The notes below the pieces were generated by a model that worked only from the letters and a program-made list of their open reading frames with translations, did not search any database and was not told the origin of the DNA. The position numbers and the translations under genes are program-made. A stretch of DNA of 64,000 nucleotides from Cellulosilyticum lentocellum DSM 5427 (lineage in GTDB: Bacteria; Bacillota; Clostridia; Lachnospirales; Cellulosilyticaceae), in contig NC_015275.1 in the NCBI RefSeq assembly GCF_000178835.2, positions 2,749,001 through 2,813,000 of the forward strand, given 5' to 3'. Positions 1 to 8,001 of this stretch are shown here, in pieces. Each line of letters opens with the position of its first letter. Position 1 is the stretch's first letter.

Positions 1-794
1 CTATAAGCCTTAATAATGGTTGCTAAGTAATCCATACTACGCATACGTCCCTCTATTTTAAAGGAAACAACGCCTGCATCAATTAATTCAGGAATATGGC
101 TATACATGGCCATATCTTTTACCGCTAAAGGATAAGTTGTATCATAAAGCTTGTTGTCTTTTATGGCTTTGTACCCCCAACGACAAGGCTTCATGCAACG
201 TCCTCTGTTACTACTTTGTCCAAAAACCATCCCTGAATAAGTACATTGTGCCCCATGGGCAATACACATGTCACCATGAACAAAATATTCAAATTCCATA
301 TCTGTTTGAACATGTAGGGCCTTAATTTGAGCTAGAGACATTTCTCTAGACGCTACTATTCTCGTTACACCTAGATTTCTTAGGGTTTTAATCATAGGTA
401 AATTGTGAACATTCATCATAACTGATGCATGAATAGTTAAATCAAGCTTCATCTCTTTTATTTTCTCTATTAAGCAAACATCTTGCACAATAAGTGCATC
501 TGGTCCCACTTCGTTTAGAAAGACCAAATAATCTTCTATATGCTTAAGATCCTCATGACTTAATAAATTGTTAACTGTAATATAGACCTTCTTATTTAAA
601 GCATGGGCCATTTCCACGGCCTGTCTTATTTCTTCCTGTGTAAAATTAAAATCTTTACGATGCATACGCATATTAAAGTTCTTGCCACCAAAATAAACGG
701 CATCTGCACCGGTTTGAATGACTTCCTTAAAAATTTCAAAGTTTCCTGCTGGTGCTAGGAGCTCTACCTCTTGACCATTAAAAAACCTACTCAT
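1..794 (-). CDS. U32 family peptidase, 3' end cut by window edge
   Basis: About 264 N-terminal residues are present and the gene runs off position 1. The ATG at 794-792 is preceded by AGAGGCGG. The protein opens with an ELLAPAGN stretch (residues 11-18), typical of the U32 family, and carries the U32 signature EYFVHGDMCIAHGAQC at about 169-184, followed by a Cys-rich RGRCMKPCRW segment. U32 members include collagenase-like peptidases and the tRNA/23S hydroxylases TrhP and RlhA, so a role in RNA modification is as likely as proteolysis. Which subfamily this is depends on the missing C-terminus. The family is certain; the substrate is unknown. Confidence 0.9.
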   Translation of the reverse strand, partial: MSRFFNGQEVELLAPAGNFEIFKEVIQTGADAVYFGGKNFNMRMHRKDFNFTQEEIRQAVEMAHALNKKVYITVNNLLSHEDLKHIEDYLVFLNEVGPDALIVQDVCLIEKIKEMKLDLTIHASVMMNVHNLPMIKTLRNLGVTRIVASREMSLAQIKALHVQTDMEFEYFVHGDMCIAHGAQCTYSGMVFGQSSNRGRCMKPCRWGYKAIKDNKLYDTTYPLAVKDMAMYSHIPELIDAGVVSFKIEGRMRSMDYLATIIKAY

Positions 795-902
795 CTTACC
801 GCCTCTTTCTTAGCATTTTTCGTCTCAGATTTTTGACCTAAGTCAACTCATTATGCTATGTTTGCATCTAACTGTCAATATTTATTCCCTTATCCTTTAT
901 TT

Positions 903-959
903 TAAATATTTATCTTGACTTTTATTTATTTTACTAGATAAAAATCAAGATAAATATTT
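903..959. repeat. 15-bp perfect inverted repeat between divergent genes
   Basis: AAATATTTATCTTGA at 903-917 is exactly reverse-complementary to TCAAGATAAATATTT at 945-959, with a 27-base AT-rich centre that can extend the pairing (TTTTAT against ATAAAAA). It lies between the minus-strand U32 gene and the promoter of the plus-strand CBS-ACT gene. It could be an operator, a cruciform or a remnant of a small mobile repeat. No function can be assigned from the sequence. Confidence 0.55.
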
Positions 960-1013
960 ATTTTACTTTTTTAAGTTGTTTCACTTCAAACAGAAATTTA
1001 TCTATAAATTTTA

Positions 1014-1043
1014 TTGGCATTTATCTTTAAACAATAGTATAAT
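1014..1043 (+). promoter_or_regulatory. SigA-type promoter for the CBS-ACT gene
   Basis: TTGGCA at 1014-1019 and TATAAT at 1038-1043 are separated by 18 bases. They sit 22 bases upstream of the ATG at 1065, which has AAGAGGTG in front of it. Confidence 0.6.
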
Positions 1044-1064
1044 AAACATAAAGAGGTGATAATT

Positions 1065-1685
1065 ATGTTAATTAAGAATATCATGATTCCTGTAAGTGAT
1101 TTAACCACTTTGAGGATGACACATACCGCTAAAGAAGCACTAGAAGTCATTGATTCAAAAGCCCTTCTTTCTTTACCTGTGGTGGATGGTAAACAGTTTG
1201 TAGGTATTATTTCTAAACGTTATATCCTAGAAGAATATTTTAATAGTGAAGAAGATAAGGCCACTTTTTTAAAACGTCCTATATCTGATTTTATGAAAAC
1301 TAAAATTCAATGCTTATCCTCTGAAGATTTAGTAGAAGAACCTATTAAACTTCTTTGCAATCGCAATATTCAATTCATCCCCGTTGTAGATGAAGCTGGT
1401 CATTTTGCCGGTATTGTGACACATAAAGCTGTTTTTGCTACTTTTAAAAATGCTTTGGGTATAGGTTATACCAGATTAGCTATTACCACCCCTGATGTTA
1501 AAGGCCGTTTAGCCAAGCTTACCGAACTTATTGCTAGAGAAAAAGGGAATATCATCAGTATTGTTCAACTCGATCCTGAAGTCATGCATTTAAAAGAACT
1601 TATTATTCGAGTTGAAGCTGAAAATGTGCAAAAACTAGTTAAAGTGTTAAATGAAAATGGATTTACAGTAAGACGTGTTGACTAA
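1065..1685 (+). CDS. CBS-pair and ACT domain protein (AcuB-like)
   Basis: 206 residues. Two CBS motifs fill about residues 5-130, and an ACT-like domain follows at about 135-206 (starting near the TRLAITTPDVKGRL segment). This CBS-CBS-ACT order is that of AcuB, linked in Bacillus to acetoin use. In Clostridia such proteins are generic sensors of adenine nucleotides and amino acids. The ATG at 1065 is chosen over an in-frame GTG at 1056 because the GTG lies inside the ribosome site AAGAGGTG (1051-1058). It is monocistronic, with its own promoter and a hairpin downstream. The acetoin link is not supported by its neighbours. Confidence 0.85.
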   Translation: MLIKNIMIPVSDLTTLRMTHTAKEALEVIDSKALLSLPVVDGKQFVGIISKRYILEEYFNSEEDKATFLKRPISDFMKTKIQCLSSEDLVEEPIKLLCNRNIQFIPVVDEAGHFAGIVTHKAVFATFKNALGIGYTRLAITTPDVKGRLAKLTELIAREKGNIISIVQLDPEVMHLKELIIRVEAENVQKLVKVLNENGFTVRRVD

Positions 1686-1695
1686 TGCATTATCC

Positions 1696-1755
1696 AATCA
1701 AAAGAGTTCCCCATCAGGATTTTACTTTGTCCTTATTGAGGGAGCTCTTTTGATT
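1696..1755 (+). terminator. Hairpin downstream of the CBS-ACT gene
   Basis: AATCAAAAGAGTTCCC at 1696-1711 pairs with GGGAGCTCTTTTGATT at 1740-1755. The T-run on the plus strand is short, so it may act as a bidirectional stop for the convergent P1 peptidase gene. Confidence 0.55.
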
Positions 1756-1782
1756 ATTTCATATTCATTTCCACAAAAACAT

Positions 1783-2760
1783 CTATTTTGAGTTAATCAT
1801 AAAATCGGCGGCTACTTTTAAACCGTAAGCTGGTTCAGCCATTAAAACGGCTCTATTAATAGCTTTCGCCATTACTTTGGCTGCTAATGTGCCTACTACA
1901 TTTATATCTGCGGCTACTTCACCTACTGACATTGCATAAACACTATCACCATCGGCTGTAGTATGCACTGGACAAATGGTTTTTGCTAATCCATTTTGAG
2001 CCATAGCTGCAATCTTAGTCATTTGCACCTTATTAAAGGCTCCATTCGTTATAATGACTCCTAAAGTCGTATTCCCTGTGAATAAGTTTTTCTGCTGGGT
2101 AGCTTCTTTATAAAGCATTTCTTCTGTATTTAAAAAGGCGGTTTGCTCTTCATTTAATAAACCTGCTAAAATAGCCCCGGATACTTCATCCTTCACATCG
2201 CCCAAGGCATTCACAGCCACCAAAGCACCTACTTTTAAATCTCCTAGCTCCACGGCATACATGCCTATACCAGATTTCATCATACCAGAAACCCCTTTAT
2301 ATTTACCTACTGTAGCACCAGTTCCCGCACCTACATTACCTTCTCTAGGCTCATTTAACTCGGCTGCAAGACATGCAGCATAGCCCATTTCTACATCAGG
2401 TCTTGCTTGAGTATCACCTACTTGAAGATCAAATAAGCAGGAAGTACTTACTAAAGGTACCTTAGTTACACCTACATCAAAACCAATCCCTCTGTCTTCT
2501 AAGTAGCTCATCACGCCACCTGCAGCATCTAAGCCAAAAGCACTACCACCACTTAAAAGCACTGCATGAATTTTATCACAAGCTGCTAAAGGATTAAGAA
2601 GCTGGGTTTCTCTTGAAGCAGGTCCTCCTCCGCGTATATCTATACCTGTTGGAGCACCTTGCTCACAAATAATGACAGTGCAACCAGTAGCAGCTACTTG
2701 ATTATCTGCATGACCTATTTTAATATTTTCTATTTCCGTTAATTCAATAACTTTCATCAT
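1783..2760 (-). CDS. P1 (S58/DmpA-NylC) family self-cleaving aminopeptidase
   Basis: 325 residues, normal length for the family. Conserved parts are DIRGGGPASRET at about 41-52, the LSGGSAFGLDAAGG loop at about 69-82, a glycine-rich GNVGAGTGATVGK block at about 141-153, and N230-TTLGVI. The Asn-Thr step at 230/231 matches the autoproteolytic site of NylC, where the new N-terminal Thr is the nucleophile. Known members are beta-aminopeptidases (DmpA, BapA) or nylon-oligomer hydrolases; the natural substrate is usually unknown. The gene lies 12 bases downstream of an ECF S-component gene, so the two are probably co-transcribed. AGGGTG precedes the start; a second ATG follows immediately. Confidence 0.9.
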   Translation of the reverse strand: MMKVIELTEIENIKIGHADNQVAATGCTVIICEQGAPTGIDIRGGGPASRETQLLNPLAACDKIHAVLLSGGSAFGLDAAGGVMSYLEDRGIGFDVGVTKVPLVSTSCLFDLQVGDTQARPDVEMGYAACLAAELNEPREGNVGAGTGATVGKYKGVSGMMKSGIGMYAVELGDLKVGALVAVNALGDVKDEVSGAILAGLLNEEQTAFLNTEEMLYKEATQQKNLFTGNTTLGVIITNGAFNKVQMTKIAAMAQNGLAKTICPVHTTADGDSVYAMSVGEVAADINVVGTLAAKVMAKAINRAVLMAEPAYGLKVAADFMINSK

Positions 2761-2772
2761 TCACACCCTACT

Positions 2773-3348
2773 TTATATCACATGATTTTTCTTAAGTGGC
2801 ACACAAACACCTGTAGCCAATACCCCAGCTGCCACCATTTCTAATACACCATTAACCCCAATAATATACATAAAAATCTCCTGTACTGGTATGGCTTTAA
2901 AAAATAAACTTAAGCATCCTAATACAAGAATGGTATGTACAGCTGTTGAAATGCATGCACTAATAGTGAAGTTAATAGCCTGCTTCTTCAAAACCTTAAA
3001 TAACAGCTTATTTAAAATAGCTGGCGATATACCTAAAATCACTCGAGGTCCAATACACATAACAAGGGAAGCTAGTGGCATTCCACTTGCAAAAGGTGAA
3101 AAAACTAGATCTGCTGGATTAGGCGAAGTAGCTGCTTTAAGCATACTCACTAAGCCAAAAACTAAACCTAAAACACCACCATAGGTTGCTCCTAACATAA
3201 GCGAACCAATAATAACAGGAATATGCATTAAAGTGATGGATATTGGGGGAATGGATATAAATCCAAGAGGGGTGCATCCAAGTACCACCAATAGGGCTGC
3301 TAGTAATGCCAGCCTTGTAAATTGTGTAGTCTTTTTTGTTGTATTCAT
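2773..3348 (-). CDS. ECF transporter S component (vitamin-type uptake)
   Basis: 191 residues with about five to six hydrophobic helices. The N-terminal TRLALLAALLVVLG helix is followed by a GFISIPPISITLMHIPV segment, a pattern seen in the broad ECF_trnsprt family (pantothenate, folate and other vitamin S-components). It would capture a vitamin in the membrane and use a shared EcfAA'T module encoded elsewhere, since no ATPase is nearby. AAGGAG precedes the ATG. The P1 peptidase gene follows after 12 bases, hinting that the transported compound or its amide precursor is a peptidase substrate. Substrate not assigned. Confidence 0.85.
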   Translation of the reverse strand: MNTTKKTTQFTRLALLAALLVVLGCTPLGFISIPPISITLMHIPVIIGSLMLGATYGGVLGLVFGLVSMLKAATSPNPADLVFSPFASGMPLASLVMCIGPRVILGISPAILNKLLFKVLKKQAINFTISACISTAVHTILVLGCLSLFFKAIPVQEIFMYIIGVNGVLEMVAAGVLATGVCVPLKKNHVI

Positions 3349-3500
3349 TTTTTTCTCCTTACTGCCGCTTATAAATAATGCAGCGTATCATAAATTTATA
3401 TAACTGCTCAACGCAGAAATATATCAGGCTTGGTTCATCACTATTAGTGAAATCTATTAAAATAGTATCTCCTTATAGGATGCTTCAAAATAAATATTTT
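3349..3500 (-). promoter_or_regulatory. Leader of the ECF gene with a small palindrome
   Basis: TCACTATTAGTGA (3438-3450) is a perfect 6-bp dyad around one base, in the style of a repressor operator. Nearer the gene the minus-strand RNA can form short CTGC/GCAG helices just before AAGGAG. I looked for folate, preQ1, TPP and FMN riboswitch cores and found none. Confidence 0.3.
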
Positions 3501-3550
3501 TTATTATAACATATTTTTATGTTTCATCAACTTTTCTTTTATTGTATAAA

Positions 3551-3576
3551 AACCCAAGAACTATTGTTCTTGGGTT
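3551..3576 (-). terminator. Terminator overlapping the end of the 112-aa gene
   Basis: AACCCAAGAAC (minus strand) pairs with GTTCTTGGGTT around a 4-base loop and runs into TTTATA. The 5' arm overlaps the last codons and stop of the gene above it. Confidence 0.8.
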
Positions 3577-3899
3577 AATGAATACGTTGTATGTTGTTTC
3601 TTACTTTTTCTAAAAGCTAATAGCTTACTCACAATCCAAACAACTACTAATGTCACTAAAGTAGCTACTAAAAATGCCCAAAAAAAGGCTTTATAATCCT
3701 CATTACCACCACTTAAAAGGTTAATGAGCTTAGTCAGCATATCAACTGACCATTTGATATGTGCGGGTAATAATACAATAACATCACATAAAATCATCAT
3801 TGTAAAGACAATAATATGCATTAAGCCTAGTGACTTAAAAACCTTAACCAAATAGAAGTTGCCTAATTTACTTTTACCAAATTCTTGTTCTTCGTCCAT
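3561..3899 (-). CDS. Small two-helix membrane protein, unknown
   Basis: 112 residues, not recognised. There are two hydrophobic segments at about 25-46 and 71-92, a charged N-terminus (MDEEQEFGKSK) and a Lys/Arg-rich tail. GGGGGA lies upstream of the start, and a hairpin overlaps the stop codon. It stands alone between the ECF pair and the phosphoesterase, so context offers no function. Confidence 0.65.
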   Translation of the reverse strand: MDEEQEFGKSKLGNFYLVKVFKSLGLMHIIVFTMMILCDVIVLLPAHIKWSVDMLTKLINLLSGGNEDYKAFFWAFLVATLVTLVVVWIVSKLLAFRKSKKQHTTYSLTQEQ

Positions 3900-3999
3900 C
3901 TCTATTCCCCCTCATTTCTCCCTCTACTACGTAATTCCATTATACGTCAAAATAATAGTAAGGTCAAAGCAAACTATCTAAATAGTTGTAATTATTATA

Positions 4000-4839
4000 T
4001 TATTTTTCCCCTATTAATTCAATTAATGTAATTTCTGGTGGATTAAATAAACGAGGAGGGATGACCTCAGCGGATAAACCTCTACTTACAACTAAGTTGA
4101 ATCCCTCTTCTTTATACAAGCCACCTACATAATCTGGAAAAAGCTTTTGGTTAGCAGCAAAAAAACCATTACTAAAATAAGGTATGCGAATAATACCCCC
4201 GTGGGTATGCCCTGCAATCACAAGGTCAAAAGGTAGTTCCTTATAAACACCTACCAAATCTGGCCTATGGCTTAAAAGAATCTTATAGCCTTCTTCATGC
4301 TCTAGTTCTTTAAAAGCCATCTTTGCTTCTATTTCCCATATACTTTCTTCCTCAAACCCTGCCACATCATCTAATCCTGCTAAAATAACCTTGTTCCCTT
4401 TTACATGAAGGACCTTGTATTCTTGCTCTAAAACAGTGACCTGATACTTCCGCATAAATGCTTTAATTTCCTTGATCTGTCCAGACCAATATTCATGATT
4501 TCCTGTTACATAGTACATAGGAGCCACTCCTTGAAGTCCCTCTAAAAGTAATTCCATTCCTGTAATAGGGGCTTCATCATCTATCATATCTCCTACCATT
4601 ACAATAATATCTGGCTTTGCTTTTTTAATTTTATCAATTAAATCCTGCTGCTGATGCCCATAAATATGACTATGCAAGTCTGCTAAAGTAACAAGACGTA
4701 ATTTTGTTTCAGAATCAAGTTTAGAGGTTTCAAACACATAGTGGCGAATCACTAAGCCATGATAAAAAGCTAGGGTAACTATCATTAATACGAGTATCAA
4801 AATACTCCTTTTGAGATAGAGCTTGGTTTTGTGCTTCAT
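4000..4839 (-). CDS. Membrane-anchored metallophosphoesterase (YkuE-like)
   Basis: 279 residues. One N-terminal helix at about 11-30 is followed by a calcineurin-like phosphoesterase domain. The metal and catalytic motifs are complete: D54-x-H56, GD84, GNH at 113-115, H191 and GHTH at 210-213. The arrangement matches B. subtilis YkuE, a surface phosphodiesterase, and the LpxG-type family. It probably acts outside the membrane on a phosphodiester of unknown identity. GGAGGGG precedes the start. It is monocistronic by spacing. Confidence 0.88.
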   Translation of the reverse strand: MKHKTKLYLKRSILILVLMIVTLAFYHGLVIRHYVFETSKLDSETKLRLVTLADLHSHIYGHQQQDLIDKIKKAKPDIIVMVGDMIDDEAPITGMELLLEGLQGVAPMYYVTGNHEYWSGQIKEIKAFMRKYQVTVLEQEYKVLHVKGNKVILAGLDDVAGFEEESIWEIEAKMAFKELEHEEGYKILLSHRPDLVGVYKELPFDLVIAGHTHGGIIRIPYFSNGFFAANQKLFPDYVGGLYKEEGFNLVVSRGLSAEVIPPRLFNPPEITLIELIGEK

Positions 4840-4918
4840 AGTAACCCCTCCTTTGTTTCTTATCTATAGTATGTACTATTTTAGCTCGAAATTACCTCTT
4901 TTCTTTCATTTCAAATTT

Positions 4919-6634
4919 TTATTTAGCTTTTATAATCTTTCCATCTTCTAAAGTACAATGACTGGCTTCTAAGTAAAGTGCTGGTCTAATCCCCACTCCT
5001 GCTTGTGCTGCATACTCTGTATAAATCACTTCACCTGAAGGTCCTACTGTACATACTAAACTACTACTCTCTCCTGCTGGTGTCCTAAGCCACCACATAT
5101 GATAACCACCTGTTTGACTTTTTATATCCTTATACCAACCTGATTGATCCTTTTCAATGGCTTCTTCTGTAGGATTCGTTTTAATGGGAATACCCTGAGT
5201 ATATAGATAGCCTTCTACTTCTTCTAAAGATAATAAAAACACTTTATCACTTAATGTTTCATAGTAAGCTTTACTACTATTTAACAAGCAATCTTCTATG
5301 CTGACGCGTTCAAAGTGAAAAAGTTCTTTTCCGCCAGCCTTCCTGCCTTGCTCCAAGGTTCCTAATATATTTTTGTAAGAGGTTGTTTGAATTAAGGCCT
5401 GTTCTTCTTTTGTAAACTCATAAAGAAAGCCGTAAGTCTTATCATAAGCATTAGCACCATCTAAAAATGCATTAGCAGCTGGCCCTTGTCCTTTATAACT
5501 TACTGTTTTTCCACCACTATTTAACCATGTACGTAAGTTAGAATTTGCCCAGTCATTGCTCCCTTTCATTTGTCTTAATTCTTCCTTTGTATAATTTTGA
5601 CCAGGTGCTTCTTTTTCTTTTTTACCATCGAAAATGGTTCCATTACTAGCCTTGTTATAATTCCCACTTTCTGCACCATCAAAAGCCTTTAATGTCAATA
5701 TTTTCTCAGATAATAATAACGGGTTCCCCTTACTGTCCTTATGAATCACAAGCCACTCGATTGGCTCATTATGATAGACCCCAAAAGTAACTTTACTACC
5801 TATCTCTATATCTAACGATTGAACTGGCTCCGCTTGTGTTGTAGGTGTTACCTTTTCTTGATTATCTGGTTCCTGAGTAACCATAGCTATTTGATTTTGC
5901 GTATTTCCCTGCTCATTATTCTTCTCAGTGGGGACCAAAGTCTCCACTGGTGCCGGGGTAACTTGAACTTCTCCTAGAGGCGTTTCTAATGGCTGATTAG
6001 AAGCCTGCACATGAGCTGTAGGTGTTTTTAATGCTTTGTCCTGTTGCTTTTCTACCAAGGCCTCTACTTGAGGTTCCTTTACCATGGCCACTCGAATAGC
6101 ATTCAAATTATACGCAATAATGATAAGTATAATACCTATTAATCCAACTGCTAAAAATTTCAATCCCTTTTTATAAACGGTATGCTTTCCTAATCCTTTA
6201 GATACAATAGGATGAGCTTGTTGTGGCAACAGCTGTTCTTCTAACAAACCTTTAATTGTGATACTTAAACTTTCAATATGGGTCTCTCTATTTCCATCAA
6301 AAGCATTAAGCCAATGATTAGCTGATAAAAAGTATTCCATTGAGTCAGATGGACTAACATTTTCAATTCTAAAATTAATAATCTTTAAACGTTTACTAAC
6401 CGCCCTTTCTACTTCTCTTAATACTTGCGGAGATTCGTTAGAAGCCGCGGAAAAAATTAATACTAAAACGCGGCTAGTTTCAATCCCTCTAATAATTTGT
6501 TCTCCCCATTCTTTACCTGGTTGAATATTTCGTGGTGCCATCCAACAAGAAATACCTCTTTTTTCTAGTTGCTCACATACTTTATTAGCTTCTATCTTAT
6601 TTTTTGAAGAGTAAGAAATAAATACGTCTTGCAT
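4919..6634 (-). CDS. TIR domain, membrane helix and extracellular DUF6273-like protein
   Basis: 571 residues in three parts. Residues 2-130 are a TIR_2-type domain: DVFISYSSKN, then CWMAPRNIQPG, then SPQVLREV with Glu74 at the place of the catalytic Glu of NAD-cleaving TIRs. A single helix lies at about 157-178. A low-complexity Thr/Pro/Gln/Glu linker (about 190-275) leads to a domain at about 280-565 with NLRTWLNS, a KVFLLSLEEV stretch, WWLRTP and a GIRPALYL ending, as in DUF6273 proteins that share features with formylglycine-type surface domains. The topology puts TIR inside and the sensor outside. AGGGGG lies before the ATG. It is separated from mmcQ by a terminator, so it is transcribed alone. 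Confidence 0.85.
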   Translation of the reverse strand: MQDVFISYSSKNKIEANKVCEQLEKRGISCWMAPRNIQPGKEWGEQIIRGIETSRVLVLIFSAASNESPQVLREVERAVSKRLKIINFRIENVSPSDSMEYFLSANHWLNAFDGNRETHIESLSITIKGLLEEQLLPQQAHPIVSKGLGKHTVYKKGLKFLAVGLIGIILIIIAYNLNAIRVAMVKEPQVEALVEKQQDKALKTPTAHVQASNQPLETPLGEVQVTPAPVETLVPTEKNNEQGNTQNQIAMVTQEPDNQEKVTPTTQAEPVQSLDIEIGSKVTFGVYHNEPIEWLVIHKDSKGNPLLLSEKILTLKAFDGAESGNYNKASNGTIFDGKKEKEAPGQNYTKEELRQMKGSNDWANSNLRTWLNSGGKTVSYKGQGPAANAFLDGANAYDKTYGFLYEFTKEEQALIQTTSYKNILGTLEQGRKAGGKELFHFERVSIEDCLLNSSKAYYETLSDKVFLLSLEEVEGYLYTQGIPIKTNPTEEAIEKDQSGWYKDIKSQTGGYHMWWLRTPAGESSSLVCTVGPSGEVIYTEYAAQAGVGIRPALYLEASHCTLEDGKIIKAK

Positions 6635-6758
6635 CTTCTGCCCCCTAAATTAACTAAATTATTATTATATTTAAATTTTACCACATTTATCATACCTTTG
6701 TCCCCTTTTATGAACAATCGACGCTTTTACTTATAGCTTAAGTCTCACAAAATATAAA

Positions 6759-6800
6759 TAAGCTGTTACACAGGTCATTTATTGACCTCGTAACAGCTTA
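6759..6800 (-). terminator. Terminator closing the mcrB-mcrC-sir2-mmcQ run
   Basis: TAAGCTGTTAC at 6759-6769 pairs with GTAACAGCTTA at 6790-6800, with a further GGTCA/TGACC helix inside. On the minus strand it is followed by TATTTATATTTT. Confidence 0.8.
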
Positions 6801-6810
6801 GGTTTATCAA

Positions 6811-7161
6811 CTACTCATTTTTCTTTACTTTCTTTTTAGGATAAACTAACTCATGGCTCTCTTTAATGAGTTGCCACAATAAACCTTCTGACAAGTCTTC
6901 ATCTACCACAATAGAATTCCAATGTTTTTTGTTCATATGATAACCAGGTATAATCTGTAAGTACATTTCTCTTAAAAATTGTGCTTTTAACGGCTCACAT
7001 TTCACATTCACATACAGTTTCCCCTGATGCTTAAAAATAAAAGCAAAGCTTTTATGGTTTTCTCGAATTCTTAGAGCTTGCCATTCTTCATCAAAAGGAT
7101 AATCTAAATACGCGCCTGGAAGTGTTAAACAAAATTCCTTGATAGCTTCTCTTGGTATCAT
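6811..7161 (-). CDS. MmcQ/YjbR family protein
   Basis: 116 residues, full length for the MmcQ/YjbR fold. It has the usual start (REAIKEFCLTLPGA), then YPFDEEWQALRI and KLYVNVKCEP, then PGYHMNKKHWNSI. Family members have a CyaY-like fold and are presumed to bind DNA or protein; the biochemical role is unknown. It follows the Sir2 gene by 29 bases and precedes a strong terminator, so it is likely the last gene of a run starting with mcrB. The ribosome site (AAAGGAG) is about 13 bases from the ATG, rather far. Confidence 0.85.
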   Translation of the reverse strand: MIPREAIKEFCLTLPGAYLDYPFDEEWQALRIRENHKSFAFIFKHQGKLYVNVKCEPLKAQFLREMYLQIIPGYHMNKKHWNSIVVDEDLSEGLLWQLIKESHELVYPKKKVKKNE

Positions 7162-7190
7162 TTGTTTTCTTTATCTCCTTTCAATGCAAG

Positions 7191-7928
7191 CTATAAGCTT
7201 GAAACAGCTTCTGCTAATACTTTATCAATAGCATCATGAATCACTAGATCTGCTGTATCATCTGCAGAGGTAGTACTTTTATTAATAAGGATAAGATGTT
7301 TCCCCTTAAAATAATGAATAAGTCCTGCCGCTGGATAAACCACTAAAGAGGTTCCTCCAATAATCAAAGTCTCTGCCATAGCAATAGCACTTACTGCTGC
7401 TGAGATAACCTCATCATCTAATCCCTCTTCATACAAAACAACATCAGGCTTTACCACTCCTCCGCACCTTTGGCACTTTGGAATACCTGGAGCTTCTAAT
7501 AGATAAGCCGCATCATAAAAAGCACCACATTTTAAGCAGTAATTCCTATGAACAGAGCCATGAAGTTCATATACCACCTGACTTCCTGCCATTTGATGTA
7601 AGCCATCTATATTTTGTGTAACAATAGCCTTTAGTTTACCCATTTGCTCTAATTTTACTAAAGCCTTATGACATGCATTGGGCTGAGCTTCTGGGTAAAT
7701 CAGCTTGTCTTTATAAAATTGATAAAAGTCTTCTGGATATTTCACAAAAAAAGTATGAGATACTAGTTGTTCTGGTGTAAAGGTACGATTTAATCGCTCA
7801 TTAAATAAACCATTGGCACTTCTAAAATCAGGGATCTGAGAAGCAGTCGACACCCCAGCTCCTCCGAAAAATACTATATTATTACTATCTCTTAGAATTT
7901 GAGTGAGCTGCTTGATTTTTTCATTCAT
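7191..7928 (-). CDS. NAD-dependent protein deacylase, Sir2 family
   Basis: 245 residues from the ATG at 7928, which has GGAG eight bases upstream; an earlier in-frame start at 7985 lacks one and overlaps a different region. All sirtuin motifs are intact: GAGVS (23-27), TQNIDGLH, catalytic His123 in ELHGS, and a zinc ribbon with C131, C134, C152 and C155. This is the CobB/SrtN type that removes acyl groups from lysine using NAD, not the zinc-less SIR2 of antiphage NADases. It lies 73 bases downstream of the McrC-like gene and 29 bases upstream of mmcQ, so it is probably co-transcribed with them. Confidence 0.92.
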   Translation of the reverse strand: MNEKIKQLTQILRDSNNIVFFGGAGVSTASQIPDFRSANGLFNERLNRTFTPEQLVSHTFFVKYPEDFYQFYKDKLIYPEAQPNACHKALVKLEQMGKLKAIVTQNIDGLHQMAGSQVVYELHGSVHRNYCLKCGAFYDAAYLLEAPGIPKCQRCGGVVKPDVVLYEEGLDDEVISAAVSAIAMAETLIIGGTSLVVYPAAGLIHYFKGKHLILINKSTTSADDTADLVIHDAIDKVLAEAVSSL

Positions 7929-8001
7929 GAAATCATCTCCAATTAATAGTTTTGCTATGATTATATCACATCTATCCAAAACCATGATTGCTTATATGAT
8001 T

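Noticed and set aside
3349-3500. Folate, preQ1 or other vitamin riboswitch before the ECF gene
   Set aside because: Helices are short and no conserved core was seen; only a small palindrome can be defended.
7191-7928. Sir2 as an antiphage SIR2 effector
   Set aside because: It has the four-Cys zinc ribbon and all residues of a CobB-type deacylase, unlike the zinc-less defence SIR2 domains; only its operon context is unusual.
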